Source: Bacillota bacterium
GTDB lineage: Bacteria; Bacillota; Bacilli; Paenibacillales; UBA4045
Direction of reading: 5' to 3'
Length of the DNA: 64,000 bases
Assembly: GCA_023441055.1 (NCBI GenBank)
Contig: JAEZQY010000041.1
Span: 132,454-196,453, forward strand
Below the pieces are notes generated by a model that saw nothing but the letters and a program-made list of their open reading frames with translations, ran no database searches and had not been told where the DNA came from. Each line of letters begins with the position of its first letter. Positions within the stretch are counted from its first letter, which is position 1. Of this stretch, positions 63,109-64,000 are shown piece after piece. The position numbers were made by a program, and so were the translations under genes.

Positions 63109-63432
63109 TCAATTTCCCTTCAATTCGTTGAAGAAGTCGCGCACTTGATCCGGCGTCTTCGCGAATTTGCTGTGAAGATGTCCGACCTTCTCTCCATCCC
63201 GATACACCAGCAAGCTCGGGATTCCTCTGACCTCATACTTCTCGGCAATCGGCTGGAAAGCCTCGGCGTCAATCGCGAACCAACCCTTATCTGAATGCTC
63301 TTCAACGACCGGATCGATGAACCGATCGAGATTCTTACAGTCCGGGCACCACGTCGTATAGAATTTCATCACCGTCGGCGTTCCCTTGGCAATTTCCTGT
63401 TCGAACTCCTCAACTGACTGAATCGTTTTCAT
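63109..63432 (-). CDS. Thioredoxin family protein
   Basis: 107 residues with a thioredoxin fold. The active site is WCPDC near residue 28-32 rather than the standard WCGPC, and the cis-Pro is in RGIPSLLVY. It should reduce disulfides in the cytoplasm. GAGAGGG lies about 10 nt before the ATG. It follows the HxlR regulator by 29 nt on the same strand, and so is probably in the same thiol-stress operon. Confidence 0.92.
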   Translation of the reverse strand: MKTIQSVEEFEQEIAKGTPTVMKFYTTWCPDCKNLDRFIDPVVEEHSDKGWFAIDAEAFQPIAEKYEVRGIPSLLVYRDGEKVGHLHSKFAKTPDQVRDFFNELKGN

Positions 63433-63461
63433 ATGCAGTACACCCTCTCTTGTTCAAAATA

Positions 63462-63770
63462 TTACAGCCAAGCTTCTGACCATGCTTGAATAGCTTCGAT
63501 CACCGGCCTCAGCGAGACGCCCTTATCCGTCAGCTCGTATTCAATTCGCACCGGTGTCTCCGGATACACATGACGCACGATAACACCGTTCGCCTCCAGC
63601 TCCTTCATCCGATCCGTCAGCATCTTATCGCTCATCTCAGGAATCTGCTCCTTGATCTCCTTAAACCGCTTAGGACCCGCCATGAGAACTCTAATAATCA
63701 AAGCTGTCCAGCGCTTGCCGAGCAGCTCAATTCCTAGTTCATACTTTGGACACATATGGGTATAATCCAT
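63462..63770 (-). CDS. HxlR family redox-sensing regulator (YodB/CatR-like)
   Basis: 102 residues. The winged helix runs from LLGKRWTALIIRVLM through GPKRFKEIKEQIPEMSDKML to the wing PETPVRIEYELT. Cys7 in MCPKYEL matches the redox-sensing N-terminal Cys of YodB and CatR; the C-terminal Cys residues of YodB are absent, so it is a single-Cys sensor. It likely responds to quinones or diamide-type stress. GGAGGG lies 8 nt before the ATG. Confidence 0.9.
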   Translation of the reverse strand: MDYTHMCPKYELGIELLGKRWTALIIRVLMAGPKRFKEIKEQIPEMSDKMLTDRMKELEANGVIVRHVYPETPVRIEYELTDKGVSLRPVIEAIQAWSEAWL

Positions 63771-63807
63771 TCCGCTTTCCCTCCAATCCCTCTAAATTAT
63801 GCCGACT

Positions 63808-63852
63808 ATGTTATCATTTAATGTCATTATAACACATTCACTATAAAATAGT
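63808..63852 (-). promoter_or_regulatory. Promoter and possible operator of the HxlR gene
   Basis: A minus-strand TATAAT lies within GTGTTATAATGACATT, with a weak TTACTA -35 17 bp upstream. The palindrome ACTATAAAATAGT at 63840-63852 overlaps the spacer/-35 and could be the autoregulatory site. Confidence 0.5.
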
Positions 63853-63876
63853 AAGTAGATAAACAAAGGAATTATC

Positions 63877-64000
63877 TAGAGTAAAGGGCAGATAATTCTG
63901 CCCCTCCTCATCAAACCGTACGTGAGGTTTTCCCTCATACGGCTTTCCGATGTTCGTCATTCATGTGCATGCAGATTACAATAGCGTTTTAAGTCCATAT
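63877..64000 (-). ncRNA. Group II intron, 3' end with domains V and VI (cut by window edge)
   Basis: On the minus strand, 63945-63913 reads AAGCCGTATGAGG, a GAAA-type loop, CCTCACGTACGGTTT. This is domain V: the AGC triad, an 8-bp lower stem, a two-base CG bulge, and an upper 5-bp stem. Domain VI follows (63911-63877): GGGGCAG pairs with CTGCCC, then TTTACTCTA with the likely branch-point A near the 3' end. The splice junction is estimated near 63877. The intron body and its reverse transcriptase would lie beyond the window. It is inserted about 70 nt upstream of the HxlR promoter, in the same orientation. Confidence 0.85.

Noticed and set aside
1..64000. tRNA, rRNA, prophage or insertion-sequence transposase genes
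   Set aside because: None recognised. The only mobile-element sequence is the group II intron end at the right edge.

Overview
The window looks like the chromosome of a Paenibacillus-type member of the Bacillota. The signs are strong GGAGG ribosome-binding sites, sigma-A type promoters, a caa3 oxidase operon with CtaF, CtaG and CtaM homologues, an LplB/LplC-type sugar ABC transporter without its own ATPase, a DUF3905 protein, a YodB-like HxlR regulator, and many glycoside hydrolases each paired with an AraC-type regulator. Species cannot be fixed from the sequence alone.

Layout. 0-3.2 kb: housekeeping genes (RNase HI end, signal peptidase I, DUF402 phosphatase, GNAT, Mn-superoxide dismutase) and a 51-bp tandem array. 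3.3-17.8 kb: sugar-use genes (AraC plus GH78 rhamnosidase; BASS transporter, IclR and FAH hydrolase; then a minus-strand operon of solute-binding protein, two permeases, a membrane AraC sensor and a GH2 beta-glucuronidase). 18.1-27.0 kb: housekeeping and redox genes (MutY, cytochrome c, AcpS, Map, NadE, bacilliredoxin, an Lgt-like membrane protein with two small partners, a BaiN-type flavoprotein, a cyclophilin). 27.1-32.5 kb: a GH2 / ArsR-type sensor / AraC / GH4 locus. 33.2-38.8 kb: LLM oxidoreductase, CE7 esterase, GreA-like protein, MFS pump, aldo/keto reductase. 38.9-53.0 kb: GH2 glucuronidase, zinc efflux pair (CzrA and CDF), AraC plus GH42, SGNH esterase plus GH106-like enzyme, anaerobic sulfatase maturase, Gfo/Idh oxidoreductase plus AraC. 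53.1-63.8 kb: NatAB ABC transporter, a CHASE4 chemoreceptor, ctaCDEFGM, thioredoxin and HxlR. The right edge carries the 3' end (domains V and VI) of a group II intron.

How the genes work together. The cytosolic or surface glycosidases (rhamnose, glucuronate and galactose linkages, acetyl esters) with their local regulators suggest use of acetylated, uronic-acid-rich plant or bacterial heteropolysaccharides. The sulfatase maturase hints that sulfated polymers are also used, but no sulfatase lies in the window. The caa3 oxidase genes form a complete structural operon.

The most unusual signal is non-coding. Nearly every long intergenic gap holds short repeats at a fixed spacing. Four gaps contain units with a TGCAG-NNN-CTGCA-like core, spaced alternately about 51-52 and 61-62 bp. 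Three further tandem families, unlike each other over most of their length, all have exactly 51-bp periods with alternating A/B subtypes. The spacings match about 5 and 6 turns of B-DNA. A second dispersed family forms stem-loops just after stop codons. These are the best candidates here for an undescribed element or system.
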